NCBI GenBank assembly: GCA_016284975.1
Contig: JAEEPV010000214.1
Span: forward strand, 1 to 6,522
DNA from: Solobacterium sp.
Lineage (GTDB): Bacteria > Bacillota_I > Bacilli_A > Erysipelotrichales > Erysipelotrichaceae
DNA: 6,522 bases
Direction: 5' to 3'
The stretch's first letter is position 1, and every line of letters begins with the position of its first letter. Position numbers and translations under genes: made by a program. Positions 4,485 to 6,522 of the stretch are shown one piece after another. The notes under the pieces are model-generated. The model was not told the origin of the DNA and searched no databases. It was given only the letters and a program-made list of their open reading frames with translations.

Positions 4485-6329
4485 ATGGATCAGGCAAGAA
4501 TCATCGAATCATTTCATCAGGGATACTGCATTGATGCGTGGAAGGTGTTCGGCGCGCATTTTTCCTATGAAGGCGCAGAAGGCGTCCGGTTTACGGTATA
4601 TGCACCGCATGCCCGCAATGTCAGTGTCATCGGCAGTTTTAACAACTGGGATGGCAGTGAGGCGCGCATGGAGCGCACCGGCTTCCGGGGTGTCTGGAGT
4701 ATTTTCATTTCCCGGGCAAAGGAATGGGACAGCTATAAATACCGGATTGAAGACAATAACGGAAATCTGATCGACAAAAGCGATCCGTATGCATTTTACA
4801 GCGAGACCCGTCCGGAGACAGCTTCCAAGATCTATAACCTTCATGACATTCACTGGACGGACAGTGAATGGATGCGTCAGAGAACGGCCTGTTATGAGGA
4901 ACCGGTATCGATCTATGAAGTGTATGCCGGAGGATGGAAACATAACGGAAAATACCCGTATACCTACGGCATGCTGGAAGAAAATCTGATTCCCTATGTG
5001 AAGGAACATGGTTATACCCATATCGAACTGATGCCGATCAACGAATATCCCTTTGACGGCTCCTGGGGTTATCAGGCTTCCGGTTACTACAGTGTGACCA
5101 GCCGCTATGGCAATCCCACGGAATTTGCGCATTTCATTAACGCATGTCATGCGGCAGGAATCGGCGTGATCATGGACATGGTTCCGGTGCATTTTGTCAA
5201 AGATGCATTTGGCTTACGGAAGTTTGACGGTCAGGCATTATACGAATACCGGAAGCCGGAAGACGCCGAAAGCCAGTGGGGGACACTGAATTTTGATCTC
5301 TGGAATGAGGAAGTCCGTTCCTTTCTGATTTCGAGTGCGATGTTCTGGTGCGGGATTTATCACATTGACGGTATCCGCATGGATGCGGTTGCCAATATGA
5401 TCTACTGGAACGGAAACTCCAACCGCGGGACCAATGAAGGGGCTCTGAACTTCATGAAGCGGCTGAATTATTTCATCAAGAAGGAATTCCCGCAGGTCAT
5501 GTTGATTGCGGAAGATTCTTCCGACTTTCCGAAGGTCACCGCTTCGACACTGGATGGCGGACTCGGGTTTGACTACAAGTGGGATCTTGGCTGGATGAAT
5601 GATACCCTGCGGTATTATGCGAAGGACCCGATTTACCGCAGTTATGAACATCACAGGCTGACCTTCTCCATGGCATATTTCTACAGTGAGCGGTTCATCC
5701 TGCCGCTGAGCCATGATGAAAACGTACATGGCAAAAAGACGGTGGTTGACCGGATGTGGGGGAGTTATGATCAGAAGTTTGCCCAGGTGAAAAACCTGTA
5801 TGCCTATATGTTTGCCCATCCGGGCAAGAAGCTGAACTTCATGGGCAATGAGATCGCCTCGTTCCGGGAATTCGATGAGAAGAAGGAACTGGACTGGTTC
5901 CTGCTGAAATACCCGAAACACGACAGTTTTCTGCGGTTCTTCACGGATCTCAACCGGATCTACACCGCCCATTCCGTGTTATACCGGAACGATTATCAGC
6001 TCAGCGGCTTTCAGTGGGTCGATGCCGACAATGCAAAACAGTCGGTATTCAGCTTTTTCCGTGAAGATGACAGCGAATATCTTCTGTGCATCCTGAACAT
6101 GACCCCGATATCCTATGAGATCTACGATGTGCCGGTGCCTCAGAAGGGAACCTGGACAGAGATCCTCAATACTGAAAAGGATATCTACGATGGCTGCAAC
6201 ATGTGCAACTATGAGCCGCTCCGCACGCATACCGTAAAGGGAGAAGCCCGCTTTCCGCAGAAGATCACGATTCGTCTGGCACCGTTTGCGGCGATCTGGT
6301 TTACCTGCCCGAAAAAGAAAGCACGATAA
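4485..6329 (+). CDS. glgB: 1,4-alpha-glucan branching enzyme (GH13)
   Basis: This is a 614-residue cytoplasmic enzyme. It cuts an alpha-1,4-glucan chain and rejoins it as an alpha-1,6 branch during glycogen synthesis. Residues about 25-120 form the CBM48-type N-terminal module (FTVYAPHARNVSVIGSFNNW). The GH13 barrel follows with all four conserved regions: DMVPVHF (231-237), GIRMDAV with nucleophile Asp300, AEDS with acid/base Glu343, and SHDENVHGK with transition-state Asp411; FMGNEIASFREF (452-463) is also typical. A C-terminal beta domain fills about 510-614. It is shorter than E. coli-type GlgB because the extra N-terminal domain is missing. Region II continues MIYWNGNSNRG instead of the usual MLYLDY, and region IV has Asn412 where Val is common; both look like subfamily features. 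AAAGGA (4469-4474) is 10 bases before the ATG. No glgC, glgD or glgA lies in the window. Confidence 0.95.
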   Translation: MDQARIIESFHQGYCIDAWKVFGAHFSYEGAEGVRFTVYAPHARNVSVIGSFNNWDGSEARMERTGFRGVWSIFISRAKEWDSYKYRIEDNNGNLIDKSDPYAFYSETRPETASKIYNLHDIHWTDSEWMRQRTACYEEPVSIYEVYAGGWKHNGKYPYTYGMLEENLIPYVKEHGYTHIELMPINEYPFDGSWGYQASGYYSVTSRYGNPTEFAHFINACHAAGIGVIMDMVPVHFVKDAFGLRKFDGQALYEYRKPEDAESQWGTLNFDLWNEEVRSFLISSAMFWCGIYHIDGIRMDAVANMIYWNGNSNRGTNEGALNFMKRLNYFIKKEFPQVMLIAEDSSDFPKVTASTLDGGLGFDYKWDLGWMNDTLRYYAKDPIYRSYEHHRLTFSMAYFYSERFILPLSHDENVHGKKTVVDRMWGSYDQKFAQVKNLYAYMFAHPGKKLNFMGNEIASFREFDEKKELDWFLLKYPKHDSFLRFFTDLNRIYTAHSVLYRNDYQLSGFQWVDADNAKQSVFSFFREDDSEYLLCILNMTPISYEIYDVPVPQKGTWTEILNTEKDIYDGCNMCNYEPLRTHTVKGEARFPQKITIRLAPFAAIWFTCPKKKAR

Positions 6330-6364
6330 TACATCTGCCGTTCTGGACAGAATCAGAATTATGC

Positions 6365-6392
6365 AAAAGGGTACTGAATTAGTGCCCTTTTT
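6365..6392 (+). terminator. Rho-independent terminator of glgB
   Basis: AAAAGGGTACT pairs with AGTGCCCTTTT (11 pairs, one T/G wobble) around a GAATT loop, running into TTTTT and further T-rich sequence. It lies 36 bases after the glgB stop. The A tract on the left arm means a weaker hairpin could also form on the opposite strand. Confidence 0.85.
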
Positions 6393-6405
6393 ATTACTTT
6401 ATTTG

Positions 6406-6414
6406 TGTTATAGT
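6406..6414 (+). promoter_or_regulatory. Predicted extended -10 promoter of the last gene
   Basis: TGTTATAGT matches TGnTATAAT at all but one base. No good -35 lies at the right distance because that zone is the T-rich end of the glgB terminator. Transcription would start near 6421, 28 bases before the ATG. Confidence 0.55.
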
Positions 6415-6448
6415 ACATAAAGCGTCAACAGAAAGCTTGAGGTCTTTT

Positions 6449-6522
6449 ATGTTCAAAAACAAACAGGAATTTAAGAAAGAGTTTACAAAGAGACTCATCG
6501 AATCCTATGGCACAACGACGGA
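6449..6522 (+). CDS. glgP: 5' end of a gene, probable glycogen/maltodextrin phosphorylase (partial)
   Basis: Twenty-four complete codons are visible before the window ends, starting MFKNKQEFKKEFTKRLIESY. GAGG at 6439-6442 lies 6 bases before the ATG. The short basic helix beginning MFxNKxEFKKEF and ending in a (K/R)xLxxxYG-like pattern resembles the N-terminus of Bacillota glycogen phosphorylases, which use phosphate to release glucose-1-phosphate from the non-reducing ends of alpha-glucans. The position straight after glgB supports this. No catalytic or pyridoxal-phosphate motif is inside the window, so the call rests on N-terminal resemblance and context only. The gene has its own promoter and is separated from glgB by a terminator. 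Confidence 0.6.
   Translation, partial: MFKNKQEFKKEFTKRLIESYGTTT

Noticed and set aside
5238..5972. 244-codon open frame on the - strand across glgB
   Set aside because: It is a shadow of the GH13 coding frame with no recognisable domain and no SD or promoter that I could support.
6340..6351. Small inverted repeat TTCTG-GA-CAGAA after glgB
   Set aside because: The arms are too short, the loop of two bases is unfavourable and there is no T tract; the real terminator is just downstream.
1..6522. Possible novel defence, mobile or RNA-based system
   Set aside because: No direct repeat arrays, transposase, integrase, toxin-antitoxin pair, reverse transcriptase or structured-RNA signature was seen; gaps between genes are short and accounted for by promoters, SDs and terminators.

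Overview
The window reads as ordinary chromosomal DNA of a member of the Bacillota (low-GC Gram-positives). The grounds are the gene order HtrA-like protein then rlmH (in Bacillus-type genomes this pair follows the walRK-walHI-walJ cluster), an HPr carrying the regulatory Ser46 found in Gram-positives, a CcpA-type cre site, strong AGGAGG-type ribosome binding sites and GTG start use. GC is about half by eye. An Erysipelotrichia-like or other mid-GC anaerobic lineage would fit, but that is a guess.

Layout: all recognisable genes lie on the + strand. (1) 1-1632 is the end of a wal-type locus: the last codons of an unidentified upstream gene, an intact membrane-anchored HtrA/DegP-like protein whose catalytic His and Ser are replaced (a pseudoprotease), and rlmH, which overlaps it by 4 bases. 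(2) 1633-2055 is a self-contained ptsH unit: a sigma-A-like promoter with a cre site over its -35, a very strong SD, HPr, and a strong rho-independent terminator. (3) 2089-3802 holds an alpha-phosphoglucomutase of the PgcA type followed by a GC-rich hairpin with a short T tract. (4) 3823-6392 holds a YhhN/TMEM86-type membrane protein (lysoplasmalogenase family) and glgB, with an extended -10 promoter and a 15-base palindrome buried in the 3' end of the membrane-protein gene, then a terminator. (5) From 6406 an extended -10 promoter leads into the start of a gene cut by the window edge, probably glycogen phosphorylase.

Functionally, phosphoglucomutase links glucose-6-phosphate and glucose-1-phosphate, GlgB puts branches into alpha-glucan and the probable phosphorylase releases glucose-1-phosphate. 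HPr is the phosphocarrier for sugar uptake and the CcpA co-regulator. The right two thirds is therefore a carbon uptake and storage neighbourhood with one lipid-related gene inserted. I saw no mobile element, CRISPR array, tRNA/rRNA or defence system, and no stretch over 300 bases without a gene. The strongest non-routine observation is the intact HtrA pseudoprotease; the regulatory elements at ptsH and glgB come next.
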